A DNA stretch of 50,214 bases from Vibrio renipiscarius (GCF_000827885.1 NZ_JTKH01000007.1:1-50214), one strand, 5' to 3'. Positions 34,638 to 45,562 are shown, counted from the first letter of the stretch. A program made the numbers and translations. The notes: a model not told the origin generated them from the letters alone.

Positions 34638-35492
34638 ATGACCACCGCTAAAGCTCAAGCCTATTGGCAGTTAATGCGCATGAATAAGCCGATAGGGACG
34701 TTATTGTTGCTATGGCCGACATTGTGGGCTCTGATTATTGCCGCACAAGGTGTTCCGCGTTTGGATGTCCTTGTTGTGTTCATGGTCGGGGTGATTTTGA
34801 TGCGTGCCGCTGGTTGTGTGATTAACGATTTTGCTGACCGGAAAGTGGATGGATTTGTGAAGCGTACACAGAATCGTCCGCTGCCATCAGGGGTTATTAG
34901 CAGCAAAGAAGCCATTGCCTTATTTATTTTGTTAGCTGTCCTGTCGTTTGTATTGGTGCTGACCATGAATACTCTAACGATTCAGCTTTCTTTTATTGGC
35001 ATTGTGCTCGCGTTTATTTATCCCTTTATGAAGCGCTACACTCATCTTCCTCAGCTCTTTCTTGGTTTGGCTTTTAGTTGGGCGATTCCGATGGCTTGGG
35101 CTGCACAAGCAAATGCGCTTCCTCCAATGGTGTGGTTCGTGTTTGTGATGAACGCGCTTTGGACGATTGCCTATGATACGCAATATGCCATGGTTGATCG
35201 CGATGATGACGTGAATATTGGTATTAAGTCGACAGCCATTTTATTCGGCCGTTTCGACAAAATGATCATTGGTGGCTTACAGCTACTCACCGTCTTAATG
35301 TTGATTATGTTAGGCATGTGGTATTCACTTGGGGCCAGTTTTTATTGGGCGATCCTTGTGGTTGCGGCATTGTTTGTATTCCAGCAGCATTTGATTCGTC
35401 ATCGTGATCGAGAGTTGTGCTTCCAAGCTTTTCTTAATAACAACTATGTGGGTATGGCGATCACCATCGGTTTATTGATTGCCTTTTGGTAA
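34638..35492 (+). CDS. ubiA: 4-hydroxybenzoate octaprenyltransferase
   Basis: 284 residues, about nine membrane helices. Two Asp-rich motifs bind the prenyl diphosphate through magnesium: [10 protein letters not shown] and [12 protein letters not shown]. It joins the octaprenyl tail to the product of UbiC, the first membrane step of ubiquinone synthesis. It follows ubiC directly with GGAGAG before the ATG. Confidence 0.97.
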   Translation: MTTAKAQAYWQLMRMNKPIGTLLLLWPTLWALIIAAQGVPRLDVLVVFMVGVILMRAAGCVINDFADRKVDGFVKRTQNRPLPSGVISSKEAIALFILLAVLSFVLVLTMNTLTIQLSFIGIVLAFIYPFMKRYTHLPQLFLGLAFSWAIPMAWAAQANALPPMVWFVFVMNALWTIAYDTQYAMVDRDDDVNIGIKSTAILFGRFDKMIIGGLQLLTVLMLIMLGMWYSLGASFYWAILVVAALFVFQQHLIRHRDRELCFQAFLNNNYVGMAITIGLLIAFW

Positions 35493-35524
35493 CCTCTGCT
35501 GACCGTATCGTGAAAGTTCGAAAT

Positions 35525-35556
35525 GTAAAAAAGGGCATCGATAGATGCCCTTTTTG
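35525..35556. terminator. Terminator between ubiA and plsB
   Basis: AAAAAGGGCATC-GATA-GATGCCCTTTTT in the 102-base gap between convergent genes; symmetrical A/T flanks allow use from both sides. Confidence 0.92.
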
Positions 35557-35594
35557 TTGGTCTGCGTTTCACTCTTAGCGAGTAGTGAACCCCG

Positions 35595-38051
35595 TTATTC
35601 GGTTTCTTCCCCGAGATCGTCATGTACTTCCGTTGCCTGGCAGACACTTTCCTTGATGGTCAGTCGTACTTCAGGGTAAAGGAATGAGTACAGCAATTCG
35701 GCAAGCTGAGTGGTTTTCTCTGTGTCGCAATCCCCTTCGTTATTCAGATAGGCTTGCTGCTTTAGCGTGGTAAACATCGATGAGAAAACACCTTTGTCGA
35801 AAAACTCCGGTGCATTGATACCGTGTAGGCGACCAAGACGTTGCGCGATATCTTGGCTCTTCATCTCAAGGTCGGCCTTACCTAACTCAGGGTTTGCGAC
35901 TAACAAGTTCAGCGCAATAGAGTAACGTTGCAACGTTTCAGAGATGGTTCGACCAAGCAGGACCAGCACTTGTGAATTACTCTGATTGAATTTCACGTTT
36001 TGGTCTTCCAGGGTAATCAGACCTTGGCGAGCCAGCTCAACAACGTAAGCTTCTACCGTGTCGTCCAATTTATCTGCCTCAATGCTTAAGAACAATTCCT
36101 GCTTCAAGAAAGGGTAGATTTGTGCAGCATTGGCTTGAATTTGCGCCAAAGTTAGCTGTTGGCGACGTACCAACATCTGCGCAATCAGCGCTGGGATAGC
36201 AAACAAGTGGATGATGTTATTGCGGTAGTAAGTCATCAAAATCGATTGGTTACGATCCAATGAAACGATTTCACCCATGCTGTCTGCTTCAATCACAAAC
36301 TTATCTAATGACTCAGCGTGTTTCACTAGCGCTTCGGCATCATCATTTGGCATGGTAAATGTGCTTGAGTAAGGCACTTGTTTCAGTAGCGATAAATAGC
36401 AATCGACTTGTTTGACTAAGCTGTCGCGTGATAACGCTCGTTGACGTGAAGCGAGCAGAGCGGTTGCACAAAGTGTTAATGCGTTGGTGGCTGCAGCGTC
36501 GTTGATGTGTGTCATCATCTTCGTGGCCAAATCGTTCACGACAGGATTTAACCATTGTGGTTTTGAGCCACCCATTGGATCAATATCTTTGGTCCATTCT
36601 GGCGCGTGTTCGTTTAAGTATTGGTTCAGCGGGATCGGCTCACCAAAGTTTACATAGCCTTGGCCAAAGTTACGTAGTTTACGGATTGTGCGTAGCACTA
36701 AGCCTGCGTTCTCTTTCTCTTTACGACTACCACGCAGTTCCTTCGCGTAAGTGCCCACTTCCATCACATGTTCATAGCCAATGTAAACAGGTACTAACGT
36801 TACTGGACGATTCAAACCACGCAGCATCGCTTGTACTGTCATAGCCAGCATACCGGTTTTCGCTTGTAGCAAACGGCCGGTACGTGAGCGCCCACCTTCA
36901 CTAAAGTATTCAACCGAATAGCCTTTAGCAAACAGCTCGGCTAAATATTCACGGAAAATAGTCGAGTAAAGTTTATTGCCTTTGAAACTACGGCGAATAA
37001 AGAACGCTCCGCCATGGCGGAAGATTGGGCCAGCAGGGAAGAAGTTCAGGTTAATACCAGCGGCAATATGCGGCGGCACCATGCCTTCTTGGTAAAGCAC
37101 ATAAGATAAAAGCAGGTAATCCATGTGGCTGCGGTGACAAGGCACATAAACAATTTCATGCCCATCTTGAGCAAGTCGACGCACTGTTGCCGCATTACTG
37201 ATGTTTAAACCTTGGTAAATGCGGTTCCATAACCAGCCAAGCACTCGGCTGCCATGTTTGATCAATGAATAAGAGAAATCGGCGGCGATCTCATTCATGA
37301 TATCTTGCGCTTCTTGGCGCGCTTTTTCGATGGGAATATTTTTCGCTAACGCTTCATCCGCAATTGCTTTCTCAATGGCTTTTGATTTCATTAAGCGTCG
37401 GAATAGCGCCTGGCGACTTGGCAGGTTCGGACCCGATGCCGCCAATTTTTGGCGAGAAAAGTGAATGCGAGCAACGCGCGCTAATTTATGAGCGATAGAA
37501 GCGTCAGTGCCGTGAGAGTTTGCCATATAGCGAAGTGACACCACCGGGCTAAAGCGAACCAAACAATCACGACCCGCGAACAATACTGCTTTGGCTTTTT
37601 GTGGGCCATTTAAGGATTGTAGGTAATTACTTTGCTTACCTTCTTTGCCTGGCTTTCGTCCCCAAAGTACCGTTATCGGTAGGACTTGGATATCCAGCTC
37701 GCTGTCATCTTTGTGCAGGGCAAGCAGCTCTGAAAATAGTGCAATAGATTCTGCAGGAACATCGTTATCATTGCCGATCATGGTTTCACGTGAAGAGATG
37801 AAAACAAAACGGTTAAAGCTTTTGCCGTTAATAACGAGCGGTTCTAGTGGATCAGGTAAACCAAGAGAGACGACTTGCTTCTTTACACTTAATAAATCGA
37901 CGTTAGATCGATAAGGCAGTGCATAAATAATAGGCTTGTTAATATCAATGCTATGGTCTTCAATCGGATTTGAAGGGATAGCCGTTCCTTTAACAAGTAC
38001 CGATAATGGTAACTTTAAAAAAGAACGTGATAGAGAGCGTCCAGAAGACAT
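35595..38051 (-). CDS. plsB: Glycerol-3-phosphate 1-O-acyltransferase
   Basis: 818 residues from the ATG at 38049-38051 ([15 protein letters not shown]). It transfers acyl chains from acyl-CoA or acyl-ACP to sn-1 of glycerol 3-phosphate at the inner membrane. The catalytic HX4D is [12 protein letters not shown] (about residue 312), the substrate block is [12 protein letters not shown], and the VPVYIGYE block completes the acyltransferase motifs. It is divergent from lexA, as in E. coli, but without dgkA between them. Confidence 0.97.
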   Translation of the reverse strand: MSSGRSLSRSFLKLPLSVLVKGTAIPSNPIEDHSIDINKPIIYALPYRSNVDLLSVKKQVVSLGLPDPLEPLVINGKSFNRFVFISSRETMIGNDNDVPAESIALFSELLALHKDDSELDIQVLPITVLWGRKPGKEGKQSNYLQSLNGPQKAKAVLFAGRDCLVRFSPVVSLRYMANSHGTDASIAHKLARVARIHFSRQKLAASGPNLPSRQALFRRLMKSKAIEKAIADEALAKNIPIEKARQEAQDIMNEIAADFSYSLIKHGSRVLGWLWNRIYQGLNISNAATVRRLAQDGHEIVYVPCHRSHMDYLLLSYVLYQEGMVPPHIAAGINLNFFPAGPIFRHGGAFFIRRSFKGNKLYSTIFREYLAELFAKGYSVEYFSEGGRSRTGRLLQAKTGMLAMTVQAMLRGLNRPVTLVPVYIGYEHVMEVGTYAKELRGSRKEKENAGLVLRTIRKLRNFGQGYVNFGEPIPLNQYLNEHAPEWTKDIDPMGGSKPQWLNPVVNDLATKMMTHINDAAATNALTLCATALLASRQRALSRDSLVKQVDCYLSLLKQVPYSSTFTMPNDDAEALVKHAESLDKFVIEADSMGEIVSLDRNQSILMTYYRNNIIHLFAIPALIAQMLVRRQQLTLAQIQANAAQIYPFLKQELFLSIEADKLDDTVEAYVVELARQGLITLEDQNVKFNQSNSQVLVLLGRTISETLQRYSIALNLLVANPELGKADLEMKSQDIAQRLGRLHGINAPEFFDKGVFSSMFTTLKQQAYLNNEGDCDTEKTTQLAELLYSFLYPEVRLTIKESVCQATEVHDDLGEETE

Positions 38052-38161
38052 AAAGGTTCTTTGCCTCAAATGAATTAATTAGCATAAGCACATTTCCAAT
38101 TCTTTAAGTGTAGAAGTGGAGATGTGCCCAAGCAGATTTTTTAGCTGGCAAGGATACCAGA

Positions 38162-38178
38162 AACTGGTCGAACCTTTT
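38162..38178 (-). promoter_or_regulatory. FadR-like operator upstream of plsB
   Basis: AACTGGTCGAACCTTTT agrees with the FadR consensus (AACTGGTCNGACCTGTT) at about 14 of 17 positions, 111 bases before the plsB start. FadR senses long-chain acyl-CoA, a substrate of PlsB, so control would be sensible. Binding is inferred only. Confidence 0.45.
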
Positions 38179-38330
38179 AATTATTATTGAGTGCAAAAGC
38201 AGCAGCTTTATCTAGGCATTTCTCATTTAATAAAAAGAAACCGACAGAGTATTCTCTTCTCAAATGATCGCGAAATGTTGGGGCAGTTTTTCGTGTTGGT
38301 AGGGTCTTTGTTCGCCAGGGGCGTTTATTT

Positions 38331-38345
38331 TTCACCACTGGTGAA
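38331..38345. promoter_or_regulatory. Perfect short palindrome TTCACCA-C-TGGTGAA
   Basis: Seven-base arms around a single base in the plsB-lexA gap, 67 bases upstream of the first SOS box. It is symmetrical like a dimeric repressor site, but no regulator can be named. The rest of the 340-base gap shows only the FadR-like and SOS sites. Confidence 0.35.
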
Positions 38346-38411
38346 GGGCGTGGTATTCATGTTTTGTAAGTTATTAAAAAATCATCAATTCGCTTTTCAT
38401 TTGTTCACTTA

Positions 38412-38427
38412 CTGGATATACTCACAG
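38412..38427 (+). promoter_or_regulatory. LexA binding site (SOS box 1)
   Basis: CTGGATATACTCACAG fits CTG-N10-CAG, with the TATAT-like centre expected of LexA sites. It lies 28 bases upstream of the lexA start. Confidence 0.88.
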
Positions 38428-38431
38428 TGAA

Positions 38432-38447
38432 CTGTATAAAAAGACAG
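38432..38447 (+). promoter_or_regulatory. LexA binding site (SOS box 2)
   Basis: CTGTATAAAAAGACAG fits CTG-N10-CAG. It is spaced 20 bases (two helix turns) from box 1, on the same DNA face, the same layout as the double operator of E. coli lexA. It overlaps the ribosome site region. Confidence 0.9.
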
Positions 38448-38454
38448 GTGACTT

Positions 38455-39075
38455 ATGAAGCCGTTAACGCCCCGCCAGCAAGAAGTTTTTGATTTGATCA
38501 AACGTAAAATCGAAGACACTGGCATGCCGCCAACACGAGCGGAAATTGCAAAAGATTTAGGCTTTCGCTCTGCTAATGCGGCAGAAGAACACCTTAAAGC
38601 TTTAGCAAGAAAACAAGCAATTGAAATTATTCCAGGCGCGTCTCGTGGCATTCGTATTTTGCTTGAAGATGCAGCGAATGATGACCAAGGGTTACCACTG
38701 ATTGGCCAAGTTGCCGCAGGGGAGCCTATTTTGGCACAAGAACACGTAGAATCTCATTACAAAGTTGATCCCGCGATGTTTAAGCCGCAAGCAGATTTCT
38801 TATTGCGTGTTAATGGCGAATCAATGAAAGACATCGGTATTATGGATGGCGATCTACTTGCCGTACATAAAACCCAAGATGTGAGAGATGGCCAAGTTGT
38901 GGTTGCTCGCGTTGATGATGATGTGACGGTTAAACGTCTTGAGCGTAAAGGTTCAACGGTTTTACTGCATGCAGAAAACGCAGAGTTTGCGCCAATTAAA
39001 GTTGACCTAACAAGCCAACATCTAACGATTGAAGGTCTTGCCGTTGGTATTATTCGTAATACCGATTGGATGTAG
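38455..39075 (+). CDS. lexA: SOS repressor LexA
   Basis: 206 residues. The winged helix-turn-helix is at about 1-65 ([25 protein letters not shown] in the recognition region), the autocleavage bond Ala88-Gly89 in QVAAGEP, and the Ser123/Lys160 dyad in NGESM and TVKRL. RecA filaments on single-stranded DNA trigger cleavage. AGGTG precedes the ATG, and two SOS boxes give autoregulation. Confidence 0.98.
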   Translation: MKPLTPRQQEVFDLIKRKIEDTGMPPTRAEIAKDLGFRSANAAEEHLKALARKQAIEIIPGASRGIRILLEDAANDDQGLPLIGQVAAGEPILAQEHVESHYKVDPAMFKPQADFLLRVNGESMKDIGIMDGDLLAVHKTQDVRDGQVVVARVDDDVTVKRLERKGSTVLLHAENAEFAPIKVDLTSQHLTIEGLAVGIIRNTDWM

Positions 39076-39148
39076 TAAGCCAATCAATCGAGGTAATACA
39101 ATCGAATTGAGAATTAATCTCATTTAATTGCTATTGCGAGTGATATTT

Positions 39149-39188
39149 ATTATTATCTACTTTCTTGCTAAGGAAGGTAGATAATAAT
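39149..39188 (+). promoter_or_regulatory. Long hairpin covering ribosome site and start codon of the methyltransferase gene
   Basis: ATTATTATCTAC (39149-39160) is perfectly complementary to GTAGATAATAAT (39177-39188). The stem extends inward by about five further pairs (TTTCT with GGAAG, including G-U), leaving a loop of about six bases. The right arm contains AAGGAAGG and the A and T of the ATG at 39187. No T-run follows, so it is not a terminator. In RNA it would close both the ribosome site and the start codon. Confidence 0.75.
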
Positions 39189-39999
39189 GTCCCCCTCAAG
39201 ATACCCCCCCAAAAAAAGACATCAGATCCCCGCAAATTTAGTGCAACCCTTATGGCTGCGCAGCAGAGAAAGTTTTGTGGATGACGGCTTGGTTTATGAT
39301 CCGATTGCTGCCACCGCTTGTCAGCGATGCCAACTCGCACCGGAATGTTTCTCTGGTGATGTCGATCAAAAGCAATTGCTTCATGCCACACTTACCCAAT
39401 TATGCGATAAACAGGTCAGCGCTTTTCTTAAGCAGAATCCAGATGGGTGGATTGTGAATGTAGGAGCGGGGTTGGATACGCGTTTCTATCGTCTTGATAA
39501 TGGCCGCTGCCAATGGCTTGAATTGGATGTGACGGAAAACTTACTCTGGCGACAAAAATTGTTTCACGCCAGTGAACGCTATCACCATCAGTGTGGCAGT
39601 GTTGATGATTTGTCGTGGTTGAACGATTTATCCATTCCTGAACAATCTCCGGTGATGATTGTTTGCGAGCATGCCCTTCTTGATTGTAATCCAATGCAAA
39701 TTGCTAAATTCATACAAGCGCTCGGGCTGCATTTTGATAGCGCGAAAGCCAGTTTAGTGTTGGCCGGTGATCGTTGCATGCATCGCTTAGGACAAAAAAT
39801 GGGGTCCGGACAATATGCGCATGGTTTTGCGAGTCCAGGGGAGGCGATATTGCGATATTTGCCGTGGGCGCATTGGGTTGAAACCTCTTCACCACTTGAC
39901 CAGCATTGTCACCGTTGGAAGTTATGGCAGCGCTGGCTAACAACCTTTATTGGGTCAAAGCAGCGATTCACACCCGTAGTGGTTCAGCTTCGTTGGTGA
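39187..39999 (+). CDS. Class I SAM methyltransferase, leucine carboxyl methyltransferase (COG3315) type
   Basis: 270 residues. The SAM-binding motif is IVNVGAGLDTRFYRLD (about 89-104) with acidic ELDVTE after strand 2, typical of the LCM/TcmP-like family, and YDPIAATACQRCQL in the N-terminal helix region resembles the family's (D)P.A. signature. Substrates of bacterial members are mostly unknown. It lies between lexA and dinF, so it may be read from the SOS-controlled lexA promoter. Its start lies in a strong hairpin. Confidence 0.8.
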   Translation: MSPSRYPPKKRHQIPANLVQPLWLRSRESFVDDGLVYDPIAATACQRCQLAPECFSGDVDQKQLLHATLTQLCDKQVSAFLKQNPDGWIVNVGAGLDTRFYRLDNGRCQWLELDVTENLLWRQKLFHASERYHHQCGSVDDLSWLNDLSIPEQSPVMIVCEHALLDCNPMQIAKFIQALGLHFDSAKASLVLAGDRCMHRLGQKMGSGQYAHGFASPGEAILRYLPWAHWVETSSPLDQHCHRWKLWQRWLTTFIGSKQRFTPVVVQLRW

Positions 40000-40042
40000 T
40001 CCAGTTACACTTTGCACATAAAGTCAGCAAAGAATATTCAAC

Positions 40043-41380
40043 GTGCAAATTCTTCAAATCTTACCCAATCGAGCAATACACAAGAAAGTGTTGTTGCTCG
40101 CGATTCCAATGGTGCTCTCCAATATCACAGTTCCCTTACTTGGCTTGGTCGATGCGGCTGTTATTGGCCATTTAGATCATGCTTGGTATTTAGGGGGCGT
40201 CGCACTTGGCAGCATGATGATCAGCGTGAGCTTCTGGTTATTAGGCTTCTTGCGTATGTCGACAACAGGGCTTACGGCCCAGTCATTTGGCAGTAAAAAT
40301 ACTCATCAGTTGGGCCTCGTCTTTACACAAGGTATGACGATGGCGCTCGGTTTCGCCGTGTTATTTCTTTTATTTCATTCATGGATCGGCGATGCGGTAT
40401 TCAGCTTTAGTGAGGCCAGTGAAAAGGTAAAATATTACGGTCAGCAATATTTTTCGATTCGAGCATGGAGTGCGCCCGCCGCGTTAGCCAACTTTGTTTT
40501 ATTAGGGTGGTTACTAGGCACACAAAATGCGAAAGCGCCTATGTGGATGGTGATCATTACGAATGTCACCAATATTGTATTGGATATCGTGTTTGTTCTA
40601 GGGTTAGGTTGGCAAGTAGAAGGGGCGGCATTAGCCTCTGTCATCGCCGATTATACCGGTATGGCCTTTGGCTTAATGTGTGTGCGTCATACTTGGCGCG
40701 TTCAACAAATGCCAGCCTTGGCAGTACTCATTAAAGATACGGCAAACGGGTTAATGCGTTTTGTAAAACTCAATCGAGATATCTTTTTACGTTCTCTTTG
40801 CTTACAAACGACCTTCACTTTCATGACTTTTCAAGGCGCCAGTTTTGGGGATGATATCGTGGCGGCAAATGCGGTGCTAATGAGTTTTCTTATGATGATT
40901 TCATACGGCATGGATGGCTTTGCTTATGCAATGGAGGCGATGGTCGGCAAAGCGATTGGAGCAAAAGACCGTGATGAGCTAAACCAATCATTAGTCGGCA
41001 CCTTTTTCTGGAGCTTGGTGATTTGTATCGGACTGACCATTGCTTTTGGCGTGCTCGGATCTTCTCTGATCAATGTGATCACCGATATTCCAGCCGTGCA
41101 TGATAAGGCGTTGGTCTTTATGCCGTGGTTAGTGGCAATGCCATTGGTCTCAATGTGGTGCTTTTTGTTAGACGGTATCTTTATCGGAGCGACAAAAGGA
41201 CGAGAGATGCGCAATAGCATGTTTATTGCGACCTGCAGTTTTTTCCTTATTTTTATGGTGTTTTCAAGTGCTCAAAACCATGCGCTGTGGTTCGCGATGT
41301 TGAGTTTTATGGCGATGCGCGGTGTCACCTTAGCGATGGTATTGGCCTATCAATGGCGTAAAGGGACCTTTTTGGCCTAG
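40043..41380 (+). CDS. dinF: MATE-family efflux transporter DinF
   Basis: 445 residues, 12 membrane helices, GTG start at 40043. The N-terminal AIPMVLSNITVPLLGLVDAAVIGHL is the MATE signature of the DinF branch. Such proteins export drugs or oxidising compounds in exchange for protons or sodium. E. coli dinF follows lexA and is damage-inducible; here the methyltransferase gene is inserted between the two. Confidence 0.94.
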   Translation: MQILQILPNRAIHKKVLLLAIPMVLSNITVPLLGLVDAAVIGHLDHAWYLGGVALGSMMISVSFWLLGFLRMSTTGLTAQSFGSKNTHQLGLVFTQGMTMALGFAVLFLLFHSWIGDAVFSFSEASEKVKYYGQQYFSIRAWSAPAALANFVLLGWLLGTQNAKAPMWMVIITNVTNIVLDIVFVLGLGWQVEGAALASVIADYTGMAFGLMCVRHTWRVQQMPALAVLIKDTANGLMRFVKLNRDIFLRSLCLQTTFTFMTFQGASFGDDIVAANAVLMSFLMMISYGMDGFAYAMEAMVGKAIGAKDRDELNQSLVGTFFWSLVICIGLTIAFGVLGSSLINVITDIPAVHDKALVFMPWLVAMPLVSMWCFLLDGIFIGATKGREMRNSMFIATCSFFLIFMVFSSAQNHALWFAMLSFMAMRGVTLAMVLAYQWRKGTFLA

Positions 41381-41412
41381 GGTAGGCCAAAAAGTCTTAA
41401 GGTATTAAAAAA

Positions 41413-41445
41413 TAATAAAAAACCGTTCTTAGAACGGTTTTTTAT
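41413..41445. terminator. Terminator between dinF and sthA
   Basis: AAAAAACCGTTCT-TAG-AACGGTTTTTT-type hairpin with A and T runs, between convergent genes; usable in both directions. Confidence 0.92.
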
Positions 41446-41463
41446 TAGGATAAATTCAATTTT

Positions 41464-42864
41464 TTAAAAAAGACGATTCAACCCGTTGAGAGCGGCAACG
41501 CGATACGCCTCCGCCATGGTTGGGTAATTAAATGTAGTGTTGACGAAATACTCGATAGTGTTCGCTTCGCCCTTTTGCTCCATGATCGCTTGTCCGATAT
41601 GAATGATTTCAGCAGCACGCTCGCCAAAGCAGTGGATGCCCAAAATTTCTTTCGTCTCACGGTGGAAGAGTATCTTTAAGCTACCAATGTCTTTGCCCGC
41701 AATTTGTGCTCGAGCGAGATGTTTAAACGAAGAACGTCCCACCTCATAAGGTACTTTGGCTGCCGTTAATTCTTGCTCGGTTTTTCCGACCGAACTGATT
41801 TCCGGGATTGTGTAGATGCCCGTAGGAATATCATCAATTAGGTAATTATCGGCTTGGCCTTTGGTGATCGCTTGCGCGACAAAGCGCCCTTGGTCGTAAG
41901 CCGCACTCGCTAGGCTAGGGTAGCCTATGACATCCCCAACCGCATAAACGTGCTCAGCGTCGGTTTGATAATTACGATTAACCGCAATTTGGCCACGCGA
42001 ATCCGCGGTAAGGCCTACGGCAGTCAAATTGAGTTTATCGGTGTTGCCGGTTCGCCCATTCGCATACAGCAAACAATCGGCTTTCATTTTTTTACCCGAT
42101 TGAAGATGAACAATTACGCCATCTTCGGTGCCTTCTATTTTCTCAAAGGTTTCATCGTTACGAATAACGACGCCACTGTTCCAAAAATGATAAGAAAGCG
42201 CATCAGATACCTCGTTATCAAGAAACGACAGTAACCGATCTCGAGTATTGACCAGGTCGGTTTTGACCCCGAGCCCGCGGAAGATAGAAGCATATTCACA
42301 CCCGATAACACCTGCCCCATAAATAATGATATGACGGGGATCGTGTTTGAGGCTCAGAATCGAATCACTGTCGTAAACACGTTCATGATTAAAGTCGACG
42401 TTATCAGGACGGTAAGGGCGTGAGCCCGTCGCAATCACAAATTTATCGGCACTGTAACATTCTTCGCTGCCATCACTTTGCATGACGGCGACCGTATTGG
42501 TATCGATAAAGCGCGCCGCCCCAAAGAGTAGGGTGCATTCATTGCGATCGTAAAAGCCTTGGCGTAAGCGAGTTTGTTTGTCGATGACCGATTTTGCATG
42601 GTTAAGGATATTTGAAAAGGTAGAGTGCAAGCTCATATTGTTCTTGCAAAACAAAGGATTGCTGTTGAATTCTATGATGCGACTGACGGCGTGACGCAAT
42701 GCCTTTGAAGGGATAGTCCCCCAATGAGTACACCCACCACCAACGCTACTTTCCTTCTCAATAATCGCGACATTGAGCCCCGCTTTGGTCAAGCCCATTG
42801 CGGCACCTTCGCCACCTGGGCCACTGCCTATCACGATAACATCAAAATGATTGCTTACGGCCAT
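41464..42864 (-). CDS. sthA: Soluble pyridine nucleotide transhydrogenase
   Basis: 466 residues, identical in length to E. coli SthA. FAD-binding [13 protein letters not shown] is at the N-terminus, NAD-binding [14 protein letters not shown] in the middle. The region [17 protein letters not shown] has a Cys and a Thr where related disulfide oxidoreductases have two Cys, which is normal for this family. It mainly reoxidises surplus NADPH with NAD+. It is divergent from fabR. Confidence 0.97.
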   Translation of the reverse strand: MAVSNHFDVIVIGSGPGGEGAAMGLTKAGLNVAIIEKESSVGGGCTHWGTIPSKALRHAVSRIIEFNSNPLFCKNNMSLHSTFSNILNHAKSVIDKQTRLRQGFYDRNECTLLFGAARFIDTNTVAVMQSDGSEECYSADKFVIATGSRPYRPDNVDFNHERVYDSDSILSLKHDPRHIIIYGAGVIGCEYASIFRGLGVKTDLVNTRDRLLSFLDNEVSDALSYHFWNSGVVIRNDETFEKIEGTEDGVIVHLQSGKKMKADCLLYANGRTGNTDKLNLTAVGLTADSRGQIAVNRNYQTDAEHVYAVGDVIGYPSLASAAYDQGRFVAQAITKGQADNYLIDDIPTGIYTIPEISSVGKTEQELTAAKVPYEVGRSSFKHLARAQIAGKDIGSLKILFHRETKEILGIHCFGERAAEIIHIGQAIMEQKGEANTIEYFVNTTFNYPTMAEAYRVAALNGLNRLF

Positions 42865-43142
42865 GGCTCTATCCTTGTTATATTGTTGTTACATTACTTT
42901 AGCGAGATATTAACGGATTATTTGGTTGCGTAAATAACCGTCATACCAGAGAGTCGATGAGATCACGCGCAAAACGCGAAATCCAGACATCGGCCCTGTT
43001 TTAGGTCTCTAATTTGCAGAGAAATGATTGCAATAAGGATCTAACTGCGGTTTATTTTTATCTGCCGGATAAAGGCACTTAAGTCGTTAAGGGAATCGAT
43101 GTATATTAGGGGTTCCCTAGTCAGAAAAGTAGAAATCAGAAT
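42865..43142. other. Divergent sthA/fabR intergenic region
   Basis: 278 bases holding promoters for two divergent genes. I could not fix a promoter or a FabR operator with confidence. Confidence 0.4.
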
Positions 43143-43784
43143 ATGAAAACCATGGGAATTCGCGCACAGCAAAAAGAAAAAACGCGTCGTTCATTAGTCG
43201 ATGCTGCGTTCAGCCAATTGAGTGCAGATAGAAGTTTTTCAAACTTAAGCCTTCGAGAAGTCGCACGTGAAGCGGGAATTGCACCAACCTCATTTTATCG
43301 CCACTTCAAAGATATGGATGAGCTAGGATTAACCATGGTCGATGAAGGAGGCTTGTTACTGCGTCAGTTGATGCGTCAAGCTCGTCAAAGGATTGCTAAA
43401 GAAGGCAGCGTTATCCGCACTTCAGTGGAAACCTTTATGGAATTCATTGAAAGTAGCCCAAACGTTTTTCGTCTATTATTGCGTGAGCGTTCAGGAACTT
43501 CTTTTGCTTTTCGTACTGCGGTTGCACGTGAGATTCAGCATTTTGCGGCAGAGTTGACAGAGTTCTTGATCAGCACGGGCATGAGTCGTGATGAGGCCTT
43601 TATCCAAGCAGAAGCTTCTGTCACTTTGGTATTCAGTTCCGGGGCAGAGGTATTAGATCTCGATCGGCGTGAGCGAGAAATACTCGCTGAACGTTTGATC
43701 ATGCAATTGCGAATGATAGCCAAAGGGGCTTATTGGTATCGCAAAGAACGTGAACGTAACCGATTAAAAGGTGGGATAGATTAA
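43143..43784 (+). CDS. fabR: Unsaturated fatty acid biosynthesis repressor FabR
   Basis: 213 residues, or 210 from the second ATG at 43152, which matches the E. coli start ([15 protein letters not shown]); neither has a good ribosome site. The TetR-type helix-turn-helix is [19 protein letters not shown]. FabR represses fabA and fabB when unsaturated acyl thioesters bind. fabR-yijD is divergent from sthA and convergent with trmA as in E. coli. Confidence 0.96.
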   Translation: MKTMGIRAQQKEKTRRSLVDAAFSQLSADRSFSNLSLREVAREAGIAPTSFYRHFKDMDELGLTMVDEGGLLLRQLMRQARQRIAKEGSVIRTSVETFMEFIESSPNVFRLLLRERSGTSFAFRTAVAREIQHFAAELTEFLISTGMSRDEAFIQAEASVTLVFSSGAEVLDLDRREREILAERLIMQLRMIAKGAYWYRKERERNRLKGGID

Positions 43785-44173
43785 TGTCTAATAAGAACAG
43801 TTCAATAAAATGTGGTTCAGAAAGAAAAACACTCGTGCTCGCTCTGATTGCGGGTATGTGTAGTGACTCGTTACTTTCTTGGCTAACGATGAGTGAAGTC
43901 GGCTTTTCGATTTTCCCAATTATTGCGTTGGTATTAGCGGTACAAACGCTATATCAAGAATACTTAAATAACCCAGTATCAGAAGACATCCCACTGATCG
44001 GTTTGGCGTGTTTCTTTGTTGGCGCGTTTGGTCACTCAGCTTTCTTGAAAGCACAATATCCAGATTCAGGTTCGAACTTCTTTGCCATAATGGTTTCAAT
44101 GCTGCTAATGCTTTGGATTGGTAAAAAACTGGGTTACATGACCAAGGCCAAGGAAGAAGAAGTCGCAAACTAA
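43784..44173 (+). CDS. yijD: DUF1422 membrane protein YijD
   Basis: 129 residues with four hydrophobic helices (about 16-35, 43-58, 68-83, 97-115). Its ATG overlaps the fabR stop (TAATG), a translational coupling kept in E. coli. Function unknown. Confidence 0.92.
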   Translation: MSNKNSSIKCGSERKTLVLALIAGMCSDSLLSWLTMSEVGFSIFPIIALVLAVQTLYQEYLNNPVSEDIPLIGLACFFVGAFGHSAFLKAQYPDSGSNFFAIMVSMLLMLWIGKKLGYMTKAKEEEVAN

Positions 44174-44202
44174 ATTAATGTCGAACCATTCGAAACATAA
44201 AA

Positions 44203-44238
44203 ACAAAAAACGAGCCATCGGCTCGTTTTTTGTTTTTA
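44203..44238. terminator. Terminator between yijD and trmA
   Basis: AAAAAACGAGCC-ATC-GGCTCGTTTTTT with extended A and T runs, between convergent genes. Confidence 0.92.
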
Positions 44239-44256
44239 ACAGGACGCGACTTGAGG

Positions 44257-45366
44257 CTAAGCTTTGCGTTCCAGCATAACACCCGCTTCCATATGGTGGG
44301 TGTAAGGGAATTGATCAAAGAGTGCAAAACGTGTCACGTTATGGGTTTCGCTTAATACATCGAGGTTTTCTTGTAGCGTCTCTGGATTACAAGAAATATA
44401 GATAATACGTTCATAGCTTTGCACCATTTTACAGGTGTCGATATCCATACCTGAACGAGGTGGATCCACAAAGATGGTATTACAGTTGTAGCTCGCCAGA
44501 TCAACGCCCGCTTCTTTTAGACGACGGAACTCACGCTGTCCTTCAATCGCTTGAGTGAACTCTTCTGCTGATAAACGCAGAATTTGCACGTTCTCAATTT
44601 TGTTCGCAGCAATATTGTATTGCGCAGATTCAACCGATGGCTTTGCCAGTTCAGTCGCTAATACGCGATTGAAGTTTTGTGCCAATGCCAAAGAGAAGTT
44701 GCCGTTACCACAGTAAAGTTCGAGAAGATCACCACTGCTGTCTTGTGTACAGTCGACGGCCCACTCTAGCATCTTTTCAGAAACCGCGGCGTTTGGTTGC
44801 GTAAAACTGTTTTCGACTTGCTGGTAGACGTATGGTTGGCCATTAACATCTAATTTTTCGATAACGAAGTCACGATCCAGTACGACTTTCATTTTACGTG
44901 CGCGGCCAATCAAGTTGAGATTGAACCCTTCATCGTTTAAACGCTGCTTCAGTGCTTTCGCATTTTCAATCCATGCATCATCCAGTTGACGGTGATACAA
45001 CAATGACACCAAAATTTCACCGCTCTTGGTCGAAAGAAAGTCAACTTGGAACAGTTTACGGCGCAGTGATTCATTGTCTTTCATCGCATCAATCAACAAA
45101 GGCATGAGATCATTGATCAAACGACTGGCTGCTGGAAATTGGTCAACGCGGTATTTTTCACGAGTTTGTTGGTCAAACATGATGTAGTACATGTCTTCAC
45201 CTTCGTGCCAAACACGAAACTCGGCACGCATACGGTAGTGCTGCTCTGGAGATTCAAACACTTCCAATTCTGGCACATTATAGCCAGCAAACATCCCTGT
45301 GAGACGTTCAACTTTTTCAGCCAACTGCTGTTGGTAGTGTTGAGGGTTTACATCAAGAGTCGCCAT
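44257..45366 (-). CDS. trmA: tRNA (uracil-54-C5)-methyltransferase
   Basis: 369 residues. It makes the ribothymidine of the T loop of tRNA (and methylates tmRNA). Motifs are [13 protein letters not shown] (SAM), [10 protein letters not shown], and [12 protein letters not shown] with the catalytic cysteine. It ends near the yijD terminator. Confidence 0.97.
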   Translation of the reverse strand: MATLDVNPQHYQQQLAEKVERLTGMFAGYNVPELEVFESPEQHYRMRAEFRVWHEGEDMYYIMFDQQTREKYRVDQFPAASRLINDLMPLLIDAMKDNESLRRKLFQVDFLSTKSGEILVSLLYHRQLDDAWIENAKALKQRLNDEGFNLNLIGRARKMKVVLDRDFVIEKLDVNGQPYVYQQVENSFTQPNAAVSEKMLEWAVDCTQDSSGDLLELYCGNGNFSLALAQNFNRVLATELAKPSVESAQYNIAANKIENVQILRLSAEEFTQAIEGQREFRRLKEAGVDLASYNCNTIFVDPPRSGMDIDTCKMVQSYERIIYISCNPETLQENLDVLSETHNVTRFALFDQFPYTHHMEAGVMLERKA

Positions 45367-45562
45367 AGTCTTACCTTTGTATGGTGCATTTTATTTAAGA
45401 GCGCAGATTTTATTCGATATCCACAGTATGTCCAGTTTTGCGTCGTTAGTCGTTCTCTTACTCTGCGATCTAATTGGTCGTATATGAATGAAATAATTGA
45501 ATTTAAAGTAATTTATTAATAACTGCTGGACAATTAATCAATTGATTAATACCATCGCCGAC

